DNA of 64,000 bases, from the NCBI RefSeq assembly GCF_945859825.1, contig NZ_CAMAPC010000005.1, positions 186,001-250,000 on the forward strand. Reading direction: 5' to 3'. Positions 47,216-56,977 of the stretch are shown piece by piece. Made by a program: the position numbers and the translations under genes. The notes beneath the pieces are model-generated. The model was not told the DNA's origin. It worked only from the letters and a program-made list of their open reading frames with translations, and searched no databases. This DNA is from Pseudoalteromonas holothuriae (GTDB lineage Bacteria; Pseudomonadota; Gammaproteobacteria; Enterobacterales; Alteromonadaceae). Position 1 is the first letter of the stretch, and each line of letters begins with the position of its first letter.

Positions 47216-47289
47216 AAGATAAAAAGAAATTAAAAAACATAAACTTAACCAATAATACTGAGAAGGTGCAGTAACATAACAAGACTTAA

Positions 47290-47330
47290 TTATGGCTAAA
47301 AAAACTAAATAATGGTGCTTTTAGCCATAA
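47290..47330. repeat. 12-bp perfect inverted repeat between dusA and pspA
   Basis: TTATGGCTAAAA and TTTTAGCCATAA face each other across 17 bases, 75-116 bases upstream of the sigma-54 promoter. The distance is typical of an upstream activator site, so it may bind a PspF-like activator, or be part of the dusA 3' end. Confidence 0.45.
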
Positions 47331-47358
47331 AAAAACCGCATAAATGCGGCTTTTTTTC
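47329..47358. terminator. Terminator after dusA
   Basis: CCGCA, TAAA, TGCGG with A-rich and T-rich flanks can work in both directions; on the minus strand it ends dusA with seven T. Confidence 0.85.
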
Positions 47359-47378
47359 ATTTATTTTTGCAAGCAGCT

Positions 47379-48359
47379 TCACTTTTCATGTACGAAGCTC
47401 AACGCTTTTTCCATCACACTCAAATCAGCATCTTTTTTATGACCATTTTCAGATAAATGACGGCGAAAACCCCTCGCGCCCGGCTGACCTTGAAATATCC
47501 CCAACATATGACGAGCAATATGCCAAAAATTAGCACCCGACGACATTTGCTGCTCAAAATAGTCATACATGCTGCGAACGACTTCATGGCGTGTTTGAGT
47601 GAACGCTGTATCGCCATAAATAAGCTCATCCACTTGTGAAAGCATAAAAGGGTTACTATATGCTTCGCGACCAATCATCACCCCATCAATATGCGCTAAA
47701 TGGTGTAAGCTGTCCTCTAATGTTTTCACTCCGCCATTAATACTAATATGTAAATCGGGGTAATCTTGCTTGAGTTGATATACTCTTGGGTAATCAAGCG
47801 GTGGTACTTCGCGATTTTCTTTTGGGCTTAAGCCTTTTAACCATGCTTTGCGAGCATGAATGATAAAGTCGTCACACCCTACTTTAGCAGAAGCTTCAAT
47901 CAGTGCTGTTAAAAACCCATAGGAGTCTTGCTCATCAATACCAATTCGTGTTTTTACCGTAACGGGTATTTTTACCTGTGCTTTCATCGCAGCAACACAC
48001 TCAGCCACAAGCTGAGGCTCAGCCATAAGGCAGGCACCAAAACGACCATTTTGCACTCGGTCTGATGGGCAACCTACATTCAGGTTTATCTCACTGTAAC
48101 CATGCTCAGCTGCTCTTTTGGCGCACTTTGCAAGCGCGCTAGGATCAGAGCCGCCTAACTGAAGTGCCACTGGCATCTCATGCTCGCCAAAGCTCAAGTA
48201 ATCTCCTTTACCAAACAAAATAGCACCGGTTGTGATCATTTCAGTATACAGTACCGCGTGCTTACTCAGCTTACGGTGAAATGTTCGACAGTGTTTGTCA
48301 GTCCAATCCAGCATAGGTGCTACTGAAAAACGTCGAAAATGACTATCTGCTACGGTCAT
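47379..48359 (-). CDS. dusA: tRNA-dihydrouridine synthase A
   Basis: This encodes 326 residues from [21 protein letters not shown]; longer frames upstream have no family match. It has the FMN-binding [17 protein letters not shown], the catalytic Cys in NVGCPSDRV, and [15 protein letters not shown]. It reduces U20/U20a in tRNAs. dusA is a known integration target for a family of tyrosine-recombinase islands. Here a degenerate recombinase-like gene lies directly on its 5' side, in divergent orientation. Confidence 0.95.
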   Translation of the reverse strand: MTVADSHFRRFSVAPMLDWTDKHCRTFHRKLSKHAVLYTEMITTGAILFGKGDYLSFGEHEMPVALQLGGSDPSALAKCAKRAAEHGYSEINLNVGCPSDRVQNGRFGACLMAEPQLVAECVAAMKAQVKIPVTVKTRIGIDEQDSYGFLTALIEASAKVGCDDFIIHARKAWLKGLSPKENREVPPLDYPRVYQLKQDYPDLHISINGGVKTLEDSLHHLAHIDGVMIGREAYSNPFMLSQVDELIYGDTAFTQTRHEVVRSMYDYFEQQMSSGANFWHIARHMLGIFQGQPGARGFRRHLSENGHKKDADLSVMEKALSFVHEK

Positions 48360-48542
48360 ATTGGTGCCTGCGATTAAATAAAGGTTAGTTGGTAATAAAC
48401 TTGGCCGCATAGTATACCTGATAGAGCAATAAGCAGCCATGTTGTATTTGCCGTTTGCCATATAAAGCGCTATAACCCTATGCGCCGCATTTCTAAAGCG
48501 TTAAACTAAACACTTATACATCAGAGGAGTAGCACTGTACGC

Positions 48543-49220
48543 ATGAAATCTCATTTAGGTCGAAGGGCCTTTTCTGCTATGGAACTGCATATTCTGTTTA
48601 ATGGTTATATTTATGGCGATGAAAAACAACCTAGAGAACAGCCCAAGCATTGGCACTTTTGGCTACCTTTACTTGCCTATTACTGCGGCGCTTACAGTGA
48701 TGAAATTGGCAGTTTACAATTAGCAGATATTGTCACGCAAGGTTCTATCAAAGGCTTTAATTTTAACACTCATGGAAAAATTCAACCTCGCTTTGTGCCA
48801 ATTCATACTGCGCTATGGCAAGCAGGGCTTGAGCAATATATTCACTATGTAGAATCACAAAGCCAACAGCGTTTACTGTTTGATTTGCCTTCTAAATCAG
48901 GACGATATAGCGAAAAAGTAAGAATATGGTTTTCAGGTGAAGGTGAACGCTTAGGGTATTTACAAAAATGTGGCTTACCAAATATAGATCAACAAGGCCT
49001 TAAAACCGCAATCAGTAGCCTAAGATTAAACTTTGAACAACAAATTCGTATCGCCGCGATTCAACGAGCTAATAAGCCTGCATTTCATTATTTGATGGGG
49101 CTAAAAGACGATGCGCTGACACAACCCCAAGAAAGATTACAGCTAAAAAAAATAATTGCTCCCATTCGGGTTATCAATAGTAACGTACATTGGCAACGTT
49201 TTATTGAACGCCATAGTTAA
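48543..49220 (+). CDS. Degenerate tyrosine-recombinase-fold protein, catalytically dead
   Basis: This 225-residue protein resembles the catalytic half of phage-type tyrosine recombinases: FWLPLLAYYCGAYSDEIGSLQL aligns with the usual FWLPLL-x4-GARLNEI block, RFVPIHTALWQAGLEQYI with the K-hairpin and VPIH block, and SSLRLNF with H-x-x-R-H-T-F. The first catalytic Arg is Tyr51, the box II His is Ser158, the box III His is Leu187, and no nucleophile Tyr is found after it; only Arg161 survives. The core-binding N-domain is also missing. There is no premature stop, so it is probably domesticated, not simply decaying. A ribosome site (AGAGGAG) lies rather far upstream. Confidence 0.7.
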   Translation: MKSHLGRRAFSAMELHILFNGYIYGDEKQPREQPKHWHFWLPLLAYYCGAYSDEIGSLQLADIVTQGSIKGFNFNTHGKIQPRFVPIHTALWQAGLEQYIHYVESQSQQRLLFDLPSKSGRYSEKVRIWFSGEGERLGYLQKCGLPNIDQQGLKTAISSLRLNFEQQIRIAAIQRANKPAFHYLMGLKDDALTQPQERLQLKKIIAPIRVINSNVHWQRFIERHS

Positions 49221-49253
49221 ACGCCACGGTGCCGTTTCACACACTCAAACAAT

Positions 49254-49279
49254 AAAAAAGCCGCTTTAAGCGGCTTTTT
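49254..49279. terminator. Bidirectional terminator after the recombinase-like gene
   Basis: AAAAAGCCGCTT, T, AAGCGGCTTTTT is a strong symmetric hairpin between two convergent genes. Confidence 0.9.
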
Positions 49280-49306
49280 CAAGTATTTAATAAATACTAG
49301 TAGCGA

Positions 49307-50932
49307 TTAACCACCGGTAGTCGTTTGACATGTAACTTGCAATGGTTCTGCTAGTGATTCATCAGTACCATCTGCTGTAATGTCAACTGTTGCACTTTTA
49401 GTACCATTGGCTAGTGCAACTCGAGGGTTAATAAACAGGGTGTACGCAACTGGATTATCAGCATCAGCCAGAGCTAGGTTGCTTAACGTAAACACGCCAC
49501 CACCTTGACTAGTTGCAAGTGACTTACTCTTACTACCTAGGCTATAGCGAACAACCGCATTGCTCATGTCAATGGTTTGAGTCGCATCATTTGAGCAAAC
49601 TGCACTCACAGTAAAGTTTTCGCTAACACGTTGCACTGGGTTTGCTAAAGTAGCTGGTACCGTACCACAAATATCTACTTCACCATCACTTTGGAACCAA
49701 GGCTGGTTATCAGCATCGTAAACTCTAACATTTGCCTTTGCACCTGCGCTAATACCAAATAAACTCGCATTCGCAGCTGATACAAGCTGGCTTGTAGTAG
49801 AACCTGCCGGTATAAAGCCACTTGCAGTCGCATCAGATGATGACATACTTACATACAATCCTGTTGCTGGTACTGCATCGCCAGACGTTGTAATACCAAT
49901 TGAATTGGTACAAACCCCTACTGAGGTCGTTGATGCAAAGAATGTTAAGTGGTTAGTTTCAAAAGTACCGGTATAAGTCTGGCTCTCTGCATTTAAAGCA
50001 CCAACAGTCACCATGTTTTCTTCACTAGTCCAAACACCAGTATCTTCATCGTGAGATTTAAGGCTTAACATGTCACCTGTTTTAATGGCTTCCCCATTGA
50101 GCATGGTTGTTGCCGGGATAGCCATTGAAACTGAAATTGGATCAGAAAACTGTTTAACTTTTTTGCCAGTGCTGTCTGCCATTAAAATATTTGCAACACC
50201 AACTGGTTTATCTAAGTTTGCAGCGCCTGCGCTATTAAGCCCCTCAGGTACTAACGCCGATGCAGCACCTGTAGAAGCATCTGCACCACTCACACTTACA
50301 GACACAGCACCTGTAACCGCATTACCATCTGCATCACGCAAAATGACGCCTGCAGGCACATTAGCACTTGCACCTGACTTACCCGCTGTTTCTGCTACTA
50401 TCGGCTCAGCTGAAGAACCATCATCATTCAATGTTACAGGAACGACTTCTGTTGCAACACCACCACCGTTACTTGGAGACAACGCCAACAAACTGTTAAC
50501 AGTTGATACGCCATCTTCAGCTGCAAGGCTCACCACAAAGCTCTTACCAATATAACCTTCTGCGGTAACATTTACTGTTACTTGAGTTATTTCTGAGCCG
50601 TCTTTTTTCGTAAATGCAACACTACCATCTGTCGCATCTACAGTTGTCAGCATTTCACCGTCTACATCAACGATGTTTTCAGATGCAACACCACTTTCAA
50701 GAAATGTAACCATAGCAGGTACTACATCTAACGAATTACGATCAACAACGTTTGCATTAACAACCAATGCTAGTGCTGTTGGCGCATCTGGCGCAACGAC
50801 TACCGGTTCAGTTGGTGTTGGTGGTGTTGGTGGGTCAACTTTAACGTTATTGTCGTTGTCGCTAAAACAACCCGTTAACGCTAGTGAGGCAGCGATAGAC
50901 ATCGCCAGTAGTGATTTTTTATTAGCAAGCAT
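49307..50932 (-). CDS. Large surface or periplasmic lipoprotein of unknown function
   Basis: This encodes 541 residues from MLANKKSLLAMS, chosen because AAGGA lies before this ATG; upstream ATGs in frame lack a site. The lipobox is LALTGC. A Pro/Thr linker (DPPTPPTPTEP) is followed by Ala/Val/Thr/Asp-rich beta sandwich-like repeats with NVTAEGY and DADGNAVTGAVSVSVSG, resembling carboxypeptidase-regulatory or Ig-like domains. The C-terminal third has several Cys residues likely to pair as disulfides. I do not recognise the family. A similar composition is common in adhesion-type lipoproteins. Confidence 0.75.
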   Translation of the reverse strand: MLANKKSLLAMSIAASLALTGCFSDNDNNVKVDPPTPPTPTEPVVVAPDAPTALALVVNANVVDRNSLDVVPAMVTFLESGVASENIVDVDGEMLTTVDATDGSVAFTKKDGSEITQVTVNVTAEGYIGKSFVVSLAAEDGVSTVNSLLALSPSNGGGVATEVVPVTLNDDGSSAEPIVAETAGKSGASANVPAGVILRDADGNAVTGAVSVSVSGADASTGAASALVPEGLNSAGAANLDKPVGVANILMADSTGKKVKQFSDPISVSMAIPATTMLNGEAIKTGDMLSLKSHDEDTGVWTSEENMVTVGALNAESQTYTGTFETNHLTFFASTTSVGVCTNSIGITTSGDAVPATGLYVSMSSSDATASGFIPAGSTTSQLVSAANASLFGISAGAKANVRVYDADNQPWFQSDGEVDICGTVPATLANPVQRVSENFTVSAVCSNDATQTIDMSNAVVRYSLGSKSKSLATSQGGGVFTLSNLALADADNPVAYTLFINPRVALANGTKSATVDITADGTDESLAEPLQVTCQTTTGG

Positions 50933-51364
50933 GATTAGTCCTTGTTCCATTTTTCGCAAGAGCCCAGACAACTCCCACACAGTTTGTAAATCAAAATTAT
51001 ACTATAGAAAACTTTATAGTAATTTCCAGTAATAACAGAGCATAGAATACTGTACTCAAGTAAAAACTGAATTTTATTTCTGTTGATTGATGATAATAAT
51101 ACCCACAAATAGGTTTTAGTACTTACAAATTTGCATAGCATCAATCGCCGTATTGTTAATGCATACCCTGTCTCAATGCTTCATACCGATTTAAGAACCA
51201 CCGTAAAGTATGATACTTTTAAAATCTAATTAACATCAAAGTAGGATACGGATAGTTCTTTAATTATACAAGTGTCGGCTTATAAAAAACACCTCAACCT
51301 GCTATTTTTCAGTTATTTAATTATATTAAAGTTACATGAATGCAACTTTAATATATTGCCTTTA
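50933..51364. other. Intergenic region upstream of the lipoprotein gene
   Basis: 432 AT-rich bases with no credible gene. It contains a 12-bp inverted repeat at 51322-51355 (separate entry) and a short palindrome AAAGTAT-G-ATACTTT at 51205-51219. The promoter of the lipoprotein gene must be here but is not clear. Confidence 0.5.
51322..51355. terminator. AT-rich 12-bp inverted repeat just after the YjbH-family gene
   Basis: TATATTAAAGTT and AACTTTAATATA pair perfectly around ten bases, 10 bases beyond the stop codon. The stem is A/T only, so terminator strength is doubtful. Confidence 0.4.
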
Positions 51365-53482
51365 CTAACGGTAACTCAAGTAAACGTCACGTAGTCGCGC
51401 CAAATTACCATAAATATAGCTGCTCGACAGTCTACCTTGATTTAAAAAAGTATTACCAATATTAATCGACGTTTGTACTTGCTCAGCACGGCCAATTGTT
51501 ACCGCATTTTTTGACTCGCCTATGCGTGTACTAACGCTATGACGCCAAGCTTTATTACCTGTTATTTGCCCATATCGAGTAGGGGCCATGTCTTTACGTG
51601 GTGTAAGTGGAATACTAAAAGCGATACCTGCTGTTTGCACATCAGTATCTTGCGCAAATACCGATATATAGCTATCCCCAAACCAAAAGCGCGTTTCTAA
51701 TTTGACGCCGTTATCGTCATATAAAAAGCTGCCAGCCGTGGCATGAAAACTGACATCTTTTTCAATCCAATTATATCGATAAGACACCGCCTGATAGTCT
51801 CGGTCTGAGTCGTAGTCTTGGTAATCTAAATAGGCAAGATCCGCTTTAATTTGATGGCGACCATTATTACTTAGCCAAACGGTTTCGTTTTTTATACCTG
51901 TATAATCTTGATTAAACTCTCTAAAAAAGCCTATGTGCGTCTGGTTATAAATGCCATACGGTAAAGCAAGAGTTTGGTAAATAGTCGCCTGCGTTACACC
52001 ATCTTTTTTAGCTAATCGACCAAATGGTTTACCTGTTTCGTAGTCGTCGGTATTGGCTACTTCCGACTGAGCACTGACACTCACACCACCACCGTACCAC
52101 ATAGGTAAATCAAGGTCTGCCTTAACAGCCAATGAAAAGTCGTACACTCCCAACTCAGTTGCCGTGCGTTGATTTAGTGCAGGGCCAATAGTTAAACGAG
52201 GTTTAAAATAAGGGCTATTGGCATTTGGCATTCCTACCCAAGACACACTACCTAAAGGTTCCATTTCGCCGCGTCGAATATCCATATCTGGCGTAACGCT
52301 GGTATTTATAAATTCACGATAATTATCAACATTACCGCGTATTGATAACATTGGTATACCACGATTTAATAACTGCACACTAAATTTGGCATTTGCTTCG
52401 TCAACATGCTCGGCAATACGTCCAAGCACCACACCAATGGCATCAATATCATTGCGATTAAATACAAAGTTTTCAAAACTAACTACAATATGTGGGTCGC
52501 GGTTAAAACCAACACTCACTGCTTCAAAACCATCATCAACTAACGCGTTTTTAAGTTCACGAGTTTGCAAGGTGAGTGACTTACTAAATTTGTCTCGTTC
52601 AGAGACCTCTTTTTTGGCATCAGTAAGAGGCTTTTGTGCAAGTTCACGTTGCTTTTGATAATGTGCCTTAAATGCCGCTTCTCGCTTTTTATGATTGCTT
52701 AAAATAGGTGCAGGCGCTGCCTCTGTTGGGTCGTTTAACTGGGCTTTTTCAAATAATGGCATTGAAAAGTCAACCCCCAAAAAAGTGTCTTTTTCTGCAT
52801 GATCCGTGTTGCTATACAGCTTACCGCTGAAGGTTAAAGTACCAACATCGTAAATCCACTCTTTTGGCACTGTTAAACGCACGCCTGCATTTGCGGCTTC
52901 TGCATCATGTTCTACTTGAAGAGCAAACCAATCTAGTGGCTGCCACTCAATACCAGCAAATGCACCGTCCATTTGCCCAGTTGCACGATCACTTACTGCA
53001 AAGCCCGCAGAAAACCTAAAGTCATTCCATTCGCGCGAGCCCACAATATAATAGGTTTCATAATTATTAGCCGCGCCGCCAAGGTCTTTACCGCCAATAG
53101 CTAGGTTAAACCAATCTTTTGGAATGAAAGGTAGTTGGTATTTAAGATTGAAAGACAAATCACGGGTTTGCTTTTCTTCTTTAAATCGAAATAGGTTATC
53201 ATGCATCGTACTAGAGGCAATCATACCGCTTACTTCAAGCCCATCAAATACGCCTGCAGCGAATATAAAGTTATGCCCGTCAACATACTCAGCACCGCGT
53301 AAATCAAGTTGGTTGTTATAACCGAAGCCAACACTGCCTTTTTGTAGCACCTCAGCAGTGGGGGTATTTATTAATCCCGTGTAACCAGCATAAGAGGTAT
53401 AATTATTTACTAGGGTATCTGCCAAAGCAGGCATACTGGCAAGTACAATACTCCCAGCAATAACATTTTTTATTTTTAACAT
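51365..53482 (-). CDS. YjbH-family outer-membrane protein for exopolysaccharide
   Basis: This 705-residue protein has a signal peptide (LKIKNVIAGSIVLASMPALA) and a long beta-rich body. The start YTGLINTPTAEVLQKGSVGFGYNNQ is the YjbH/WbfB signature. These proteins are predicted outer-membrane lipid-anchored or barrel proteins associated with capsule or exopolysaccharide export; in E. coli yjbH is the last gene of yjbEFGH. Here the other three are absent from the window, and it stands alone just downstream of the glycan-synthesis cluster. The C-terminus ends YLSYR. Confidence 0.85.
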   Translation of the reverse strand: MLKIKNVIAGSIVLASMPALADTLVNNYTSYAGYTGLINTPTAEVLQKGSVGFGYNNQLDLRGAEYVDGHNFIFAAGVFDGLEVSGMIASSTMHDNLFRFKEEKQTRDLSFNLKYQLPFIPKDWFNLAIGGKDLGGAANNYETYYIVGSREWNDFRFSAGFAVSDRATGQMDGAFAGIEWQPLDWFALQVEHDAEAANAGVRLTVPKEWIYDVGTLTFSGKLYSNTDHAEKDTFLGVDFSMPLFEKAQLNDPTEAAPAPILSNHKKREAAFKAHYQKQRELAQKPLTDAKKEVSERDKFSKSLTLQTRELKNALVDDGFEAVSVGFNRDPHIVVSFENFVFNRNDIDAIGVVLGRIAEHVDEANAKFSVQLLNRGIPMLSIRGNVDNYREFINTSVTPDMDIRRGEMEPLGSVSWVGMPNANSPYFKPRLTIGPALNQRTATELGVYDFSLAVKADLDLPMWYGGGVSVSAQSEVANTDDYETGKPFGRLAKKDGVTQATIYQTLALPYGIYNQTHIGFFREFNQDYTGIKNETVWLSNNGRHQIKADLAYLDYQDYDSDRDYQAVSYRYNWIEKDVSFHATAGSFLYDDNGVKLETRFWFGDSYISVFAQDTDVQTAGIAFSIPLTPRKDMAPTRYGQITGNKAWRHSVSTRIGESKNAVTIGRAEQVQTSINIGNTFLNQGRLSSSYIYGNLARLRDVYLSYR

Positions 53483-53702
53483 GTACGCAGACCGATTATT
53501 ATTTTGAATTTTTTAAACTACTCTAGTAAAAGCAACATAAACTTCCACTAAAGCTATCTTAATTATAACGCTATCCTATATCGAAGCGTGCCAAAGCCCA
53601 ACCCTGCAGAACCAATTAAACCTCAGAAAACTCATATCACTAGCCTAACTTGGTACACATTTCAGTATTGGTTTAACAAGACGAGAGTAAATACTTCACT
53701 CT

Positions 53703-55667
53703 CTAAACATTTCTTAGGTTTACTACCTTCTGTTTAATCTCTTTGTCAACTTCAGACTGCTTCAGTCGCTTCTCACTCCAAACCAAGTCACAAATTCCAT
53801 CTGTAGGATTAAACCCAGTAGGGGCCTCTAATAACAACATACGAATGCGTTCATGATCAAAGTTATGGCAAGCTATATCCATTTCATGCATAAACACTTC
53901 TACTTGGGCCGTTGATAATTTCACTTCATTAGCCGTCATAATACGCGGATGAGTGGTCTTTTCTACATTATCGCCAATTAGTAACTCTTCGTAGAGCTTT
54001 TCACCTGGACGCAGACCTGTGCATTTAATTTCAATATCACCATGAGGGTTAGACTCAGACTTAACCTCTAAGCCAGACAAGTGTACCATTTTGGTCGCTA
54101 AGTCTTTTATCTTAACCGACTCACCCATATCTAACACAAATACATCACCGCCTTTACCCATGGCCCCCGCTTGTATCACAAGTTGTGCAGCCTCAGGTAT
54201 AGTCATAAAAAAGCGCGTAATATCATTATGAGTAAGGGTAATAGGGCCGCCCTCTTTAATTTGACGGCGGAACAATGGCACCACAGAGCCACTTGAACCC
54301 AAAACGTTTCCAAATCGCACCATACAAAAACGTGTATTTTTTGAGGTTAGTTTACTATCAGCTAAAGCTTGCAAAACTAACTCTGCCATTCGCTTTGTCG
54401 CCCCCATCACATTAGTAGGGCGAACCGCTTTATCTGTAGAAATTAACACAAAGGTTTCAACACCTGCATTTATCGCAGCTTTAGCCGTATGGTAAGTGCC
54501 AAACACATTATTGCGTACACCCTCAACTACATTTTGCTCAACCAACGGCACATGTTTATAAGCCGCAGCATGGTATACGGTTTGTACACCGAATGCTTTC
54601 ATGCAAGTTTCTATGCGGTTAATACGCTGCACAGAGCCCATCACTGGCACAATTTCTACATTCACGTCTTTGCTATACGCCAACTGACTTAGTTCTTTTT
54701 CTATGCTGTATAAACCAAATTCAGATACTTCGAACAAGACCAATTTTTGCGGCGAGTTTTTTATAATTTGGCGACATAACTCCGATCCAATTGAACCGCC
54801 AGCGCCTGTCACCATAACAACTTTGTTGGTGATATTAGCAGCCAACAGTTCAGACCTTGGCGAGACTGGGTCTCTCCCTAATAAATCCTCAATCTCAACT
54901 TCTTTAATCTCATCAAGCTGGGCTTTGCCATCTATTACGTCAGCCATACCGGGTACAGTCATAACTACAAGCGGTAGCTTTTCTAATTTAGTGAGAATTT
55001 CTTTACGACGTGAGCGAGGTACGCTGGGCAAAGCTAACAACACCTTTTTAACTCGCTTTTTATCAATTAAGTTATAAATTTCATCAAAGGCTACCACCGG
55101 AATACCCTGAATAATTGCATTGTGCTTAGACTGATCATCGTCAAGGTACGCAGTAACATAATAGTCAGGGCCAGTTGAAAGCGCCGTTGCTAATTGGCGG
55201 CCAGCATCTCCAGCACCATAAATAACAACAGGGGTTTTTGTCACTGCAGTTAAACGCCATATAAGCGCTCTTACTAAAATACGCGACCCTCCTAATGACA
55301 ACACCATTAACCAAGCATAAATAACAGGCATAGTTCGCGGAATTGCAGTTTGAGTAAAAAAAGCAGCCATAACTAATACCACAGTACTAATGACAGTACC
55401 CAACACCACAGCCCCCACTGCATTGGCACCCACGTAGCGCAGTACAGCCCTGTAAAGCCCGAGCCTCACAAAAATAAATAAACTTACCGGTAAAAGAATA
55501 ACTAATAAAAACCAATTTTTTATAACAGCTAAAGGCGCAACGCTATCTAGCCTTACAATAAGCGCAAGCCAAAAGGCAGAGATAATAAATACCGAATCTA
55601 ACGCTAAAGTAACTAGACGCTTATGGCTACGAGAAGCACCTAGCAAAACACGAAACCAACTATCCAT
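53703..55667 (-). CDS. Membrane-bound UDP-GlcNAc 4,6-dehydratase (PglF/WbpM/CapD type)
   Basis: This encodes 654 residues from MDSWFRVLLGASRSHKRLV, which follows an AAGGGAAC site; the upstream extension is unlikely. It has four or five N-terminal membrane segments, a first Rossmann domain (VIYGAGDAGRQL), and the catalytic short-chain dehydrogenase domain with TGAGGSIGSE (287-296) and the altered Ser-Met-Lys triad (S410, M421, K425 in STDKAVRPTNVMGATK). The Met in place of Tyr marks the PglF/WbpM group that makes the 4-keto-6-deoxy sugar. It is the last gene of the glycan cluster. Confidence 0.92.
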   Translation of the reverse strand: MDSWFRVLLGASRSHKRLVTLALDSVFIISAFWLALIVRLDSVAPLAVIKNWFLLVILLPVSLFIFVRLGLYRAVLRYVGANAVGAVVLGTVISTVVLVMAAFFTQTAIPRTMPVIYAWLMVLSLGGSRILVRALIWRLTAVTKTPVVIYGAGDAGRQLATALSTGPDYYVTAYLDDDQSKHNAIIQGIPVVAFDEIYNLIDKKRVKKVLLALPSVPRSRRKEILTKLEKLPLVVMTVPGMADVIDGKAQLDEIKEVEIEDLLGRDPVSPRSELLAANITNKVVMVTGAGGSIGSELCRQIIKNSPQKLVLFEVSEFGLYSIEKELSQLAYSKDVNVEIVPVMGSVQRINRIETCMKAFGVQTVYHAAAYKHVPLVEQNVVEGVRNNVFGTYHTAKAAINAGVETFVLISTDKAVRPTNVMGATKRMAELVLQALADSKLTSKNTRFCMVRFGNVLGSSGSVVPLFRRQIKEGGPITLTHNDITRFFMTIPEAAQLVIQAGAMGKGGDVFVLDMGESVKIKDLATKMVHLSGLEVKSESNPHGDIEIKCTGLRPGEKLYEELLIGDNVEKTTHPRIMTANEVKLSTAQVEVFMHEMDIACHNFDHERIRMLLLEAPTGFNPTDGICDLVWSEKRLKQSEVDKEIKQKVVNLRNV

Positions 55668-55800
55668 TGAGTTCCCTTTTTTATTCCTATTAAAATCAAA
55701 ACCACAGTCGAAATTAAGCTTAGTGCATGTTCTATATATACACAAAAATAGCAAAAATGTTTGGAGGAAATATGAAGGATACGATTGCACCCTTCACTTT

Positions 55801-56976
55801 TTATTTTGATGCACAGTGAAGTACTTGCGTAATAACAGCACAAGCTTTGCTGATTTCTTCAGCTGTGAGTGTTGGGTGAACTAAAAACATCAAAGAAGTT
55901 TCACCTAACTCAACCGCATTAGGTAAATGCCTAACTGGTCGCCAAGGCGTACTATCAAAGGCTTTTTCTAGGTAAACTTCTGAGCAGCTACCTTGAAAAC
56001 AAGGCACGCCAAGTGTGTTGATTTCATCGACTATGCGATCTCTTGTCCAGCCTTCTTTAAGCGCCATAGGGTTTACGAACAAATAATGTTTATACTCTGC
56101 ATGTTCAATATAATCCGGCACGCGCACTATACGTACCACATTAAAAGCTTTTGCAACTTGATCTATAGCCTGAGCATTGCTTTGTCTTTTAGCTGTCCAG
56201 TCAGACATACGAGTAAGTTGAATACGACCAATTGCAGCTTGCATTTCTGTCATACGCCAGTTAGTGCCAAAACTCTCATGCAACCAGCGAAATCCCGGGG
56301 GATGTTCACGATTGTAAATGGCATCAAAGCTTTTACCGTGGTCTTTATAACTCCACATTATTGACCATAGGTCTTTGGAGTTTGTAGTAACCATTCCACC
56401 TTCACCACCAGTGGTCATAATTTTATCTTGGCAAAATGACCAAGCACCTATATGGCCTATAGTACCAACTGAACGACCCTTATACTTAGCACCATGTGCC
56501 TGAGCACAGTCTTCTATGACATAAAAGCCATACTCTTGACTGAGGGCCATAATTGCATCCATTTCAGCAGGCATCCCAGCTAAATGCACCACAATAACTG
56601 CTTTTGTTTGAGGTGTTAAAACCGCTTTAATAGACTCAGCAGTAATAGCTTGGCTATTTAAGTCAACGTCGGCAAATACAGGTGCAGCTCCCGCTGTGAC
56701 AATACTACTTGCAGAAGCTAAGAAAGTACGAGGAGTAGTAATAACCTCGTCTCCTTTGCCAACGTTCAATGCTTTCAACGCAATATCTAACGCTAATGTG
56801 CCATTACCAAGTGCTATCGCATATTCAGCACCAGTCCAAGCTGCAAACTCTTTTTCAAATTCACGCCCTTCTGTACCTGTCCAGTAATTTACTTTGTTAG
56901 AAAGTACAACTTTACTTACTGCGTCAGCTTCTTGCTGAGTAAAGCTAGGCCAAGGGGAAAACGGGGAATTTAACAT
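55801..56976 (-). CDS. DegT/DnrJ/EryC1-family sugar aminotransferase (PglE-like)
   Basis: This 391-residue PLP enzyme has GTEGREFEKEFAAWTGAEYAIALGNGTLALDIAL at the N-terminus, the PLP-contact EDCAQAHGAKYKG, and the Schiff-base lysine K185 in FCQDKIMTTGGEGG. It would transfer an amino group to C4 of the dehydratase product. A GAAGGA site lies before the ATG, two bases after the acetyltransferase gene. A 133-bp gap separates it from the dehydratase gene downstream. Confidence 0.9.
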   Translation of the reverse strand: MLNSPFSPWPSFTQQEADAVSKVVLSNKVNYWTGTEGREFEKEFAAWTGAEYAIALGNGTLALDIALKALNVGKGDEVITTPRTFLASASSIVTAGAAPVFADVDLNSQAITAESIKAVLTPQTKAVIVVHLAGMPAEMDAIMALSQEYGFYVIEDCAQAHGAKYKGRSVGTIGHIGAWSFCQDKIMTTGGEGGMVTTNSKDLWSIMWSYKDHGKSFDAIYNREHPPGFRWLHESFGTNWRMTEMQAAIGRIQLTRMSDWTAKRQSNAQAIDQVAKAFNVVRIVRVPDYIEHAEYKHYLFVNPMALKEGWTRDRIVDEINTLGVPCFQGSCSEVYLEKAFDSTPWRPVRHLPNAVELGETSLMFLVHPTLTAEEISKACAVITQVLHCASK

Positions 56977-56977
56977 T

